A DNA stretch of 9,769 nt from Nitrospirota bacterium (GTDB lineage Bacteria; Nitrospirota; Nitrospiria; Nitrospirales; Nitrospiraceae), in NCBI GenBank assembly GCA_016222925.1, contig JACRQB010000036.1:1-9769 (forward strand). The letters are read 5' to 3'. A model generated the notes under the pieces. That model saw nothing but the letters and a program-made list of their open reading frames with translations. It was not told where the DNA came from and did no database searches. Positions 1 through 5,923 of this stretch are shown one piece after another. Made by a program: the position numbers and the translations under genes. Positions within the stretch are counted from its first letter, which is position 1; each line of letters starts with the position of its first letter.

Positions 1-1138
1 CCGACGGGTTTACGTCGACACAGACAGTGGGAACGGTTGCCGGCAGAAGATTGCCCGTCGCCACGGAGTGGAGCGTCGAGGCGACAAAGAGAGCCAGCCA
101 CACACCGGGGATCAATGCGCGCATCGCGCGTTGTGCTAGAACTGAATCCGTGATCACTCCGGGCAAGGGACCATCATCACGAATCGTTCCGGACATGCTC
201 ACCGGCACACCCTGCCGGATACAAGCGTCCATGATTCCCTGCTTGATCATTCCCGACGTGACCGCCGCCTCAATCCCACCGATGGCTCGAATTCGGTTGA
301 TGGTCCGCAAATGGTGCTCGTGACCATGTGGGACTGCGCGCCCTGCTGTGAGTCCGTAGCCGAGTGACGTGCCAAACAGATCAGCTTCCATGTCATGTGC
401 AGCCAGCGCATTCCCACAAAACAGGATATGAATAAACCCCTGTTCGATCAGCCAGGTCAGCGCCTCTCGCCCACCGGCATGAATAATGGCTGGTCCACCG
501 GCCAGCAAGACGTGTGAGTCGCTCTGCCTCTCTCTGTGTCGCTCTCTCATTTGACGCATCCGAGTTGCGATATCGGCGATGATATGGCCATGGGGTCGTT
601 CAGCCGAGACCTGAGACTCCATGAATCCAAAGACGTCCCGTTCGCGTGGCCGCTGCAGGGGAGTAACACGCACCCCCTCTCGACCGACCACGATCTGATC
701 CCCACGACGAACGTCGCCCATCGGCACGGCATGGGCGACGGAGCCCGCCTCGGTGACCGCGATCGCGAGATCCATCTCGATTCGATCCACGTCCAGCCAT
801 CGACCGTTGAGCCGGATCTGGGTGGAGAGGTGCGTCGTGGCATAAAAGTCATCGGGTAACACTCCATCGACCGGTGCCGTCTTAGTCCGGCAGTCTCTCT
901 CCTGTTCGACCGAGGCGCCATGTGGTTGAATCGCCTTCAGGATGTCGCCCAAGAGGGTTTGTGAAGGGGCCTTGATAACGATACGAGCATGAGACGGTTC
1001 CTCCCTGGTCTTGCCGATGTGTATGTCCTCCAGGTCGAAGGTTCCTCCCATCATCAGGATGAGATCGAGCACCTTAGCGAGCACGAGAGAGTCGATGATG
1101 TGTCCTTGAAGGCACACGCGTTCTTGGTAGTGGTTCAC
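1..1138 (-). CDS. TIGR00300/ArgZ C-terminal-type protein, probable ornithine cyclodeaminase (3' end cut by window edge)
   Basis: An open frame of 379 codons starts at GTG 1138 and meets no stop before the left edge. Residues 1-80 form the small N-terminal domain (LQGHIIDS, FDLEDIHIGK, ARIVIKAP). From about 205 the NAD-binding domain shows LLAGGPAIIHAGG (211-223), FCGNALAAHDME (240-251), FGTSLGYG (255-262), HGHEHHLRTINRIR (271-284), SGTIRDDGPLPGV (316-328), LHSVATGNLLPA (356-367) and VCVDVNP (372-378). These match the TIGR00300 'LOR/SDH conserved domain' family. From family knowledge, the same domain forms the C-terminal part of cyanobacterial ArgZ/AgrE and a methanogen ornithine cyclodeaminase, converting ornithine to proline and ammonia. 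Roughly 20-40 C-terminal residues are probably missing. No arginine dihydrolase domain precedes it. A GAGG Shine-Dalgarno motif lies about 6 nt before the GTG; a second in-frame GTG lies 12 nt upstream. The family is secure; the reaction is inferred. Confidence 0.85.
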   Translation of the reverse strand, partial: MNHYQERVCLQGHIIDSLVLAKVLDLILMMGGTFDLEDIHIGKTREEPSHARIVIKAPSQTLLGDILKAIQPHGASVEQERDCRTKTAPVDGVLPDDFYATTHLSTQIRLNGRWLDVDRIEMDLAIAVTEAGSVAHAVPMGDVRRGDQIVVGREGVRVTPLQRPRERDVFGFMESQVSAERPHGHIIADIATRMRQMRERHRERQSDSHVLLAGGPAIIHAGGREALTWLIEQGFIHILFCGNALAAHDMEADLFGTSLGYGLTAGRAVPHGHEHHLRTINRIRAIGGIEAAVTSGMIKQGIMDACIRQGVPVSMSGTIRDDGPLPGVITDSVLAQRAMRALIPGVWLALFVASTLHSVATGNLLPATVPTVCVDVNPS

Positions 1139-1163
1139 AGCCGTCCTCACTGGATGTGACCAT

Positions 1164-1169
1164 ATATTA
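1164..1169 (-). promoter_or_regulatory. Candidate extended -10 for the TIGR00300 gene
   Basis: In the 67-nt gap after truD, the minus strand reads TGGTAATAT inside a short AT-rich island. This is a TGn extended -10 with TAATAT as the hexamer. It would start transcription about 19 nt before GTG 1138. I see no good -35 element. The gene could equally be read through from truD, which is on the same strand just upstream. Confidence 0.3.
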
Positions 1170-1205
1170 CCACCCGCTATGGCAGGGGAAAGAAAATGAG
1201 AGGAA

Positions 1206-2252
1206 CTAAGGATTCATGGGGGATACTTTCATCAGTTCTCGGAGTACGCTCGTGGCGTAGGCGCCGGGAGGGAGTCTGAAAGATAGGGTAAGGGCATCAC
1301 CGCTGAGTGACCATTCAAGTTCAGCGAGGGGGATGCGAAGGGCTCTGCGCTCGCCACGGAATCCGCAAGCTTTGGCGGAGGCGACGAGAGTATCCTTCGT
1401 TGCTCCGGCTTCGGTGATGACGGTTTCCTCGATTTGACCAGGCTCGCCACTCGCCCAGGACACGCGCGAGCCGAAGAGGATGCCCGTCGGGCTGATCTCA
1501 AATCGATCTGCGCGCGGCTGTTCTTTCTCGGCATCTTCAACCTGAAAACAGGCACCGTTTTCAAGTTTTGTCGCCCAGTCGCCGACGAACAGACGATCAA
1601 TCTGAGTGATGCGTCGAGCCAGGATCTGATTGAACAGAAACGATTGATAGGCGTTGAGATACCAGATGCGCTGGGCACGATTCATCTTTTCGCGCCGACG
1701 GGCATCATGCAGGAGCGCGGCGCCCACCTCGTAGTTATCGCCCCGCTTTCCTTGACGTTGAGGGCCAAAGTAGTTGGGCACGCCGCGTGCGCTCAGCTGT
1801 TGAAGAACGGCTGGTACGGTTTCAGCCGCGTGATCGGCGACATTGCGGATGACCAACCGGAAGTGATTGCCGGAGTGATGGCCGGTTCGTAGCCGATTAC
1901 GATGGCGCCCGAGGATCTGAAGACTCAAGAGCGTGTCATCGGTCTTGAGGCCAGATACCTGTTCCGGTGTGACTCCTTGCAGCGACACCATTTGAGTGGT
2001 GACGGCTCGTGAATCTTTTAATCCTGCCACGCCGATGGCCTGAGCCTTCACGCCCAATGTAGAGGAAAGTCGGCGAACAAGATCCGGCGTGGAGAGGCCT
2101 CGCTTGGTGATCGTGATGTACAGATGTTCACCTTCCCCGCACGGCAGGTAGAGCGGCCGTTCCTCGACCTGAAAGTCTTCGGGCACGGCGCGGATGTGTC
2201 CACCGATTCCAGGCACGTTGCTGGTGAGGAAGGGGTCGATTGGTTGCGTCAC
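1206..2252 (-). CDS. truD: tRNA pseudouridine(13) synthase TruD
   Basis: The 348-residue protein has the usual length for TruD, which isomerises uridine 13 of tRNA(Glu) to pseudouridine in the cytoplasm. The N-terminal catalytic part shows EDFQVEE (25-31) and GVAGLKDSRAVTTQ (74-87). D80 in GLKD is the catalytic aspartate and falls at the same number as in E. coli TruD. The conserved GN (128-129) and NYFGPQRQG (160-168) follow, then the TRUD insertion domain with RAQRIWYLNAYQSFLFNQI and a C-terminal return to the pseudouridine synthase fold (FRLPPGAYATSVLRELMK). The start is GTG 2252, supported by AAGGA about 6 nt upstream. All key motifs are intact, so it should be active. It is divergent from the phosphoesterase gene and could be co-transcribed with the TIGR00300 gene 67 nt downstream, but no functional link is evident. 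Confidence 0.96.
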   Translation of the reverse strand: MTQPIDPFLTSNVPGIGGHIRAVPEDFQVEERPLYLPCGEGEHLYITITKRGLSTPDLVRRLSSTLGVKAQAIGVAGLKDSRAVTTQMVSLQGVTPEQVSGLKTDDTLLSLQILGRHRNRLRTGHHSGNHFRLVIRNVADHAAETVPAVLQQLSARGVPNYFGPQRQGKRGDNYEVGAALLHDARRREKMNRAQRIWYLNAYQSFLFNQILARRITQIDRLFVGDWATKLENGACFQVEDAEKEQPRADRFEISPTGILFGSRVSWASGEPGQIEETVITEAGATKDTLVASAKACGFRGERRALRIPLAELEWSLSGDALTLSFRLPPGAYATSVLRELMKVSPMNP

Positions 2253-2376
2253 AGGTATTCCTTCGTTGGACTGACCATTATCAGCGCAAATGTGTTGTCA
2301 AATCTGGCGAAACATAAGCCCATGGTATACTTTTCCCGTCCATGTGGAAACGATCAGGCCATAGACAGGTTGCGGA
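2253..2376. promoter_or_regulatory. Divergent promoter region between truD and the phosphoesterase gene
   Basis: Both neighbouring genes read outward from this 124-nt gap. On plus, TGGTATACT (2323-2331) is a good extended -10 with TATACT as the hexamer. It predicts a start near 2338 and a leader of about 40 nt for the phosphoesterase gene. On minus, a perfect TTGACA -35 lies at 2301-2296, but the sequence 15-18 nt beyond it holds no convincing -10, so the truD promoter is uncertain. Confidence 0.5.
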
Positions 2377-3216
2377 ATGAGCCGGCGACGGACGGTGTCA
2401 TGGCCTGATCGCGCGCGATCGTTCATCGGGTATTGCCTCAGCGAGCCACTCTATCGGGCATTCAGCCTCGTCCCTCATTGGGAATGGGGTTTGGCCGATC
2501 ATGACGTGTCCAGCCTCACCCACGTCCATCCGCCCCTTGCTGGTCGTCGAGCCGTCCATCTTACGGATCTGCATCTGGATCGATATCATCCGAGGCATGA
2601 TCGTATCGTCGACACCGTGAGAGAACTTCGCCCTGATTGGATTGTTATCACCGGGGACCTGCTCAACGTTCCCGAAGGACTCCCTCATCTCTTTCAATTC
2701 CTTGAACAGCTGCGCGCCATTGCGCCTGTGTACATGACTTTGGGCAATCACGACCATTACAGCGGTGTGCCGGTGGCACAGTACGCCGAACTCGCCGATC
2801 GGCACAAGATCACGCTGCTGGTGAACCAGAGTGCCATCGTCTCAACGGGAAAGGGAGAACTCGCGATCGTCGGCGTCGATGATCCATCGCTTCATCGTGC
2901 GGATCTTCGATGTATCCCGCCTCGCGCCGAGTCACGCTTTACGTTGCTGCTCGCCCATGCTCCCAACATTCTCGACTATGTGGAAGATCATCATGCCATT
3001 GACTTGATCCTCTGTGGACACAGTCATGGCGGGCAATGGCGGGTGCCGGGAATACCCACCTTCTGGCTTCCTCCTGGCTGTAATGGTCGCGTGGATGGGT
3101 GGCATCAATCCGGTCAGCATCGGCTGTACGTCAACCGTGGGTTAGGGTGGTCGTTCCTTCCATTTCGCTTGAACTGTCGGCCTGAAATTGCTGTGATTGA
3201 TTGGGTGCAGGAATAG
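2377..3216 (+). CDS. Calcineurin-type metallophosphoesterase (YaeI/YkuE-like)
   Basis: This 279-residue protein carries all five metal-site blocks of the calcineurin phosphoesterase family in order: TDLHLD (63-68; D64, H66), GDLL (93-96; D94), GNHDHY (123-128; N124, H125), AHAP (193-196; H194) and GHSHGGQ (214-220; H215, H217). A dinuclear-metal phosphoesterase activity is therefore expected. Spacing and the GHSHGGQ block resemble the COG1408 group (YaeI, YkuE, LpxG-like), whose members act on phospholipids or lipid A precursors. The substrate here cannot be read from the sequence. Unlike many relatives there is no clear N-terminal transmembrane helix or signal peptide; residues 1-15 are basic and residues 16-39 moderately hydrophobic, which could give peripheral membrane contact. 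The start ATG 2377 has only a weak AGG 7 nt upstream; GTG 2395 is an in-frame alternative. It ends 24 nt before the convergent HEAT-repeat gene, with no obvious terminator between them. Confidence 0.9.
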   Translation: MSRRRTVSWPDRARSFIGYCLSEPLYRAFSLVPHWEWGLADHDVSSLTHVHPPLAGRRAVHLTDLHLDRYHPRHDRIVDTVRELRPDWIVITGDLLNVPEGLPHLFQFLEQLRAIAPVYMTLGNHDHYSGVPVAQYAELADRHKITLLVNQSAIVSTGKGELAIVGVDDPSLHRADLRCIPPRAESRFTLLLAHAPNILDYVEDHHAIDLILCGHSHGGQWRVPGIPTFWLPPGCNGRVDGWHQSGQHRLYVNRGLGWSFLPFRLNCRPEIAVIDWVQE

Positions 3217-3240
3217 CCCGAGTCGCAAACCGCATGATCG

Positions 3241-3876
3241 TCACTCCCGCATCCGTTCCAGTGCTTCCCTCGCTCGACTTCTGACGGTTTGATCCCAATC
3301 CTGCTCCATCACGGTTTTCAACTGTTCTCGTGCTTCGGTAGCCCGTAGTCGTCCGAGCCCCAACGCGGCGCAGGAGCGTACGTAGGCATGGTCATCTTCC
3401 AGGGCTTTCACAAGCAGCGGCACTACCGACAGGTCTTGCAACGCCCCCAGATGACTGGCTGCCATGCCCCTGATGCGATGCTGTTTATCACCCAACGCTC
3501 GTTGTAGGGTCGAGGTGAACACCTCCTTCAGGGCCGGTACGGTCGGTTCTAGACCATCGAGGCGATACGCATTGACTTCAAGCAAGGTGAAGGCAATCTC
3601 ACATTTCTTGTCCGACCCCAATTCTCGTTCAAACAGGGCCAGCAATCTCGTCCGTTCCTTCAATCTGGCCTGACGTCGAAATAGCGCTCTGATCAGGATG
3701 AACAGGACGGCCGCAATCACCAGGCCGATCGCGGCCATCGGCACAGTCTGATCGATGATGTAGTCCTGTGTGTCGGCCGATAACCGTTTCCAGACCCAGG
3801 CCCCAGTGACGATGAGGCCGATCAGCACGGCAAGCCAAGTCAGGTTCACTGGGTTATGGTCCTGATGATCCGACAT
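3241..3876 (-). CDS. Membrane-anchored HEAT-repeat protein
   Basis: From ATG 3876 this is a 211-residue protein with two hydrophobic helices (about 12-29 and 46-66), a basic stretch after the second (RRQARLKERTR), and a C-terminal alpha-helical solenoid. HEAT/PBS-type units are visible at about 131-160 (HRIRGMAASHLGAL), 161-190 (DHAYVRSCAALGLGRL) and 195-210 (QTVRSRAREALERM). Such repeats usually bind proteins, so the likely role is a scaffold held at the inner membrane with the solenoid in the cytoplasm; the partner is unknown. An upstream in-frame GTG at 3939 would add 21 residues. I reject it because a strong promoter match (3886-3915) lies inside that extension and no Shine-Dalgarno motif precedes it. 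ATG 3876 also lacks a Shine-Dalgarno motif and sits just after the -10 box, so the mRNA may be leaderless. I recognise the repeat class but not a named family. Confidence 0.8.
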   Translation of the reverse strand: MSDHQDHNPVNLTWLAVLIGLIVTGAWVWKRLSADTQDYIIDQTVPMAAIGLVIAAVLFILIRALFRRQARLKERTRLLALFERELGSDKKCEIAFTLLEVNAYRLDGLEPTVPALKEVFTSTLQRALGDKQHRIRGMAASHLGALQDLSVVPLLVKALEDDHAYVRSCAALGLGRLRATEAREQLKTVMEQDWDQTVRSRAREALERMRE

Positions 3877-3885
3877 AGGGGTAGG

Positions 3886-3915
3886 ATCATACGAACGTGA
3901 TTGAGGGGTCGTCAA
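3886..3915 (-). promoter_or_regulatory. Sigma70-type promoter of the HEAT-repeat gene
   Basis: On the minus strand TTGACG (3915-3910) and TATGAT (3891-3886) are separated by 18 nt, each matching the consensus at five of six positions. Only nine bases separate the -10 box from ATG 3876, so transcription should start within about 0-3 nt of the start codon. This argues against the longer GTG 3939 reading and for a leaderless or nearly leaderless transcript. Confidence 0.6.
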
Positions 3916-3943
3916 TAAATTGGATAGCGCTGAAACCACCGGC

Positions 3944-3973
3944 TTGACCGAGGTTTCCCGTTGTGACTATTCT
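3944..3973 (+). promoter_or_regulatory. Sigma70-type promoter of the RNase Z-like gene
   Basis: TTGACC (3944-3949) and TATTCT (3968-3973) are 18 nt apart on plus, matching the consensus at five and four of six positions. The predicted start near 3980 gives a leader of about 24 nt before ATG 4004. It is arranged back-to-back with the minus-strand promoter at 3886-3915; the two -35 boxes are 28 nt apart, so shared regulation is possible. Confidence 0.5.
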
Positions 3974-4003
3974 GCGCAAACGTTAGCTTCCGGTGTGTTG
4001 CCT

Positions 4004-4759
4004 ATGAGACTCACTATTCTTGGCTCCGGGACCAATGTGCATCCTACGCGTGCCGCTGCTGGCTACCTGGTGCGTACGGACCAGAACATCCTCCTCGATT
4101 TTGGCCCCCGCACCTTGATGAACCTCATCAAGACCGGGGTGAACCGGCATCGGATCACGCACATCCTGTTTTCCCATTTTCATGCGGACCACTTTTCAGA
4201 CTTCATTACCTTCTTTTTCGATGCGGTCATCTACGCCAAATACGGAGGAGGCCATCGTCCCGACATGACGGTGATTGGCCCGAAGGGCACGATCCGTCTC
4301 TTACGGTCGATCATGCGCAGTTTCCCGAGTTTTGACTCAGCTCCATTCCGCGTGACCTTCCGTGAGGTATCCAGCAAGCCGTTCATGATCGGGGAGACTC
4401 GTATCGTGCCCAAACCAGTCGTCCACGTACCAGATCTCTCGTCCGTTGGCTATCGGATCGAGTACCGGGGGAAGGCGATCGTGTATTCTGGAGATACGCA
4501 GTATTGCGATGCGCTTATCCGACTATGCACCGATGCCAACCTGACCGTGCTCGATTGTTCATTTCCTGCAAACAAGCCTGGCCCCGCCCATCTGCACGCC
4601 GGGCAATGTGGTCAGGTCGCGAAGGAGGCCGGGGTGGGCCAGTTGGTGCTCTCGCACTTCTATCCGATCGCGGATCAATACGATGTGAGAGGCCAAGCGG
4701 CCGAGCAGTACGGTGGCAAGATTTGGAAGGGGAAAGATTTGCTGACGATTCGAGTGTAG
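4004..4759 (+). CDS. Metallo-beta-lactamase-fold hydrolase, RNase Z-like
   Basis: The 251-residue protein begins with the typical RNase Z/ELAC-like strand MRLTILGSGTNVHP and AGYLV. Metal ligands are all present: SHFHADH (57-63; H58, H60, D62, H63), H141 in VVHVPD, D164 in YSGDT (161-165) and H218 in LSHFYP (217-221). H198 in HLHAGQC matches the additional conserved histidine of the ELAC branch. A two-zinc phosphodiesterase or hydrolase in the COG1234 group is therefore expected. It is shorter than bacterial RNase Z (about 300 residues), and I see no long GP-rich flexible arm of the kind that grips tRNA, so tRNA 3' processing is doubtful; cyclic-nucleotide or other phosphodiester substrates are possible. 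An in-frame TTG at 3920 would add 28 residues without family similarity and start upstream of the predicted promoter, so ATG 4004 is preferred although its Shine-Dalgarno motif is weak. Confidence 0.88.
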   Translation: MRLTILGSGTNVHPTRAAAGYLVRTDQNILLDFGPRTLMNLIKTGVNRHRITHILFSHFHADHFSDFITFFFDAVIYAKYGGGHRPDMTVIGPKGTIRLLRSIMRSFPSFDSAPFRVTFREVSSKPFMIGETRIVPKPVVHVPDLSSVGYRIEYRGKAIVYSGDTQYCDALIRLCTDANLTVLDCSFPANKPGPAHLHAGQCGQVAKEAGVGQLVLSHFYPIADQYDVRGQAAEQYGGKIWKGKDLLTIRV

Positions 4760-4783
4760 CCCTACAGCCCGAAGAAAAACTCG

Positions 4784-4795
4784 ATTGGTACCAAT
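4784..4795. repeat. Perfect 12-bp palindrome
   Basis: ATTGGTACCAAT is perfectly self-complementary and lies 25 nt after the stop of the RNase Z-like gene. It has no loop, so it is not a terminator hairpin. It could be a dimeric protein-binding site or chance; no promoter is visible next to it. Confidence 0.4.
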
Positions 4796-4840
4796 AGTGT
4801 GGTTAGACTTATCTGATTTGAACTCACGCCAGGATAACTT

Positions 4841-4962
4841 CAGGATGCTCAAAAAGGCTGTCCAGCAAGGCCGCAGCGAGCGAAGTGGCGAGGCGTACGC
4901 TTTGGTACGTTGAGCCGCTGAGCGACGCGAGAACGCCGCTGGCGGACTTTTTCAGCATCCTG
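4841..4962. repeat. 122-nt dyad-symmetric intergenic repeat (Nitrospira-type palindromic element)
   Basis: The element runs from CAGGATGCT to AGCATCCTG. The outer 16 bases of each arm match at 15 positions and include A5 on one side and T5 on the other (CAAAAAG, CTTTTTC). The centre is a CGTAC/GTACG stem with a 6-nt loop (4894-4909), and the midpoint of the outer arms and of this inner stem is the same point, 4901.5. The arms between pair only partly and contain smaller GC-rich stems such as CCGC-TG-GCGG. This is the form of a non-autonomous palindromic element (REP- or MITE-like). I recall near-identical ends in Nitrospira genomes, which is recall, not a search. It fills the gap between two convergent genes. 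Each strand reads a G/C-rich arm followed by T5, so it could also end transcription in both directions. Confidence 0.75.
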
Positions 4963-5817
4963 CTAAAGACCTTCTTCGCGAGGAGCGCCGCCGAGGATCT
5001 CGATGAACTTGGTCAGGCGAGCGGTCTTTTCCTTTTCCCCCGACTTGGAGTAGATCGCCAACAGGTTCTTGATCATGCGGGATAGAATCGCTTGAACCGG
5101 ACTTTTTTGCAGATACTTCTCATCAAACCCGTATCCGGCCTCGGTCAGAAAACGAGCGCAGTTTTTTTCAGTCAGCAAGGCTCCACCGTTGAAGCAGTCG
5201 ATAAAAATCTTGTACCGTTCGGACTCGTATTTCACCAAGAAATGCCCCGGCATGCCGACGCCGAACAGCGGGAGCGCTAAACGCTGTCCGATTAAGAGAT
5301 AGACGGCTGACAAGCTGATGGGGATGCCGACTCGCCGATCCATGACGCAGTTGATGTAGCTGTTCTCAATCTCATAGTAGTTTTTGGTATTTCCCTTAAA
5401 CCCTTGTTCGGTGAACAGGTAGCGGTTGAGCGCGTTGACAGCCTCTTCGCCGGACGCGCGATAGCCAATCCGCGCTCGAACTTCGTCTGCCATGGTATCG
5501 AGCTGTTCACGATAGCGCGCGACATCGAGTGCGGGATAGGTATAGCGAGCGATCAGGAAGGCGCCGGCTTCGAGACGCGTCGCGTCGTCCGTGAGGGCTG
5601 TCAGGCTCGCCAGTTCATCCTCCAGCTTGCTTCCTCGGATTTCCTCCAGGACGGACGCGATCCGATCGGCCATTTCCGGTTGTTCAATTTCCGCTTCCTG
5701 GAGAAGCGGGACGGCCGATGGGCCGATATCGATGAGTCTTCCGCTGATGGTACGGACAATCCGGTCGTCCTCATCGGACAGCAAGCGTATCAGCGCACGA
5801 ATTTGATTCTCCGGCAT
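4963..5817 (-). CDS. SirB1/transglutaminase-like family protein with HEAT-like N-terminus
   Basis: This protein is 284-285 residues long. Residues 5-60 form a short HEAT-like helical repeat (IRALIRLLSDEDDRIVRTIS). About 86-235 match the SirB1 N-terminal, transglutaminase-like domain (Transglut_core2): ALNRYLFTEQGF (130-141), RRVGIPISLSAVYL (162-175), GMPGHFLVKYE (189-199) and FIDCFNGG (206-213). H193 and D208 sit where the transglutaminase His and Asp lie, but the RxGIPISL segment has no cysteine at the usual nucleophile site, as is typical of this family. It is thus probably a binding protein rather than an enzyme. A helical tail (about 240-280) follows. The sequence GTAGGAG abuts ATG 5820 directly, so the second ATG at 5817 has the better spacing and is used here. 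The stop TAG touches the 122-nt repeat. The gene lies about 100 nt after the ABC permease gene and has its own candidate promoter. Confidence 0.85.
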   Translation of the reverse strand: MPENQIRALIRLLSDEDDRIVRTISGRLIDIGPSAVPLLQEAEIEQPEMADRIASVLEEIRGSKLEDELASLTALTDDATRLEAGAFLIARYTYPALDVARYREQLDTMADEVRARIGYRASGEEAVNALNRYLFTEQGFKGNTKNYYEIENSYINCVMDRRVGIPISLSAVYLLIGQRLALPLFGVGMPGHFLVKYESERYKIFIDCFNGGALLTEKNCARFLTEAGYGFDEKYLQKSPVQAILSRMIKNLLAIYSKSGEKEKTARLTKFIEILGGAPREEGL

Positions 5818-5871
5818 CATCTCCTACGACTCTCCGTCGCTCACAGGCTGACGTGTGGGGGCATTGAGGTC

Positions 5872-5900
5872 ATGATCTGACGGATTCCATCGTCAGTCAA
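5872..5900 (-). promoter_or_regulatory. Candidate promoter of the SirB1-like gene with inverted repeat in the spacer
   Basis: On minus, TTGACT (5900-5895) and GATCAT (5877-5872) are 17 nt apart, matching the consensus at five and four of six positions. The inverted repeat CTGACG-8 nt-CGTCAG occupies 5877-5896, almost exactly the spacer between the two boxes. This is a plausible operator for a dimeric regulator. The predicted leader is about 45-50 nt. No T-run follows the inverted repeat, so it is not a good terminator for the upstream permease gene. Confidence 0.4.
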
Positions 5901-5923
5901 GCGATCCATGGTTCATCATGAGG

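Noticed and set aside
547..921. 124-codon minus-strand frame and a 107-codon plus-strand frame near the left end
   Set aside because: Both overlap the TIGR00300 reading frame, which is open from 1138 to the edge and matches its family throughout; the shadows are Arg/Ser/Pro-rich and motif-free.
1434..1892. 152-codon plus-strand open frame inside truD
   Set aside because: The minus-strand TruD translation carries all family motifs across this span; the plus frame looks like a shadow.
3217..3240. Bidirectional terminator between the phosphoesterase and HEAT-repeat genes
   Set aside because: The 24-nt gap has neither an inverted repeat of useful length nor a T-run.
3877..3939. GTG 3939 as start of the HEAT-repeat gene
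   Set aside because: A good promoter (3886-3915) lies within the extension, no Shine-Dalgarno motif precedes it, and the extra 21 residues show no domain.
3920..4003. TTG 3920 as start of the RNase Z-like gene
   Set aside because: Family similarity begins exactly at MRLTILGSGT (ATG 4004), and the predicted promoter lies downstream of the TTG.
4796..4860. tRNA-like or small RNA sequence after the RNase Z-like gene
   Set aside because: I could not fold a cloverleaf or find a promoter; the structured part belongs to the 122-nt repeat.
5404..5880. 158-codon plus-strand open frame across the SirB1-like gene
   Set aside because: It is antisense to a well-supported conserved gene, has no recognisable motif, and its length is expected in GC-rich DNA.
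5877..5896. Intrinsic terminator for the ABC operon
   Set aside because: The 6-bp stem has an 8-nt loop and no following T-run on either strand; it fits a promoter-spacer operator better.
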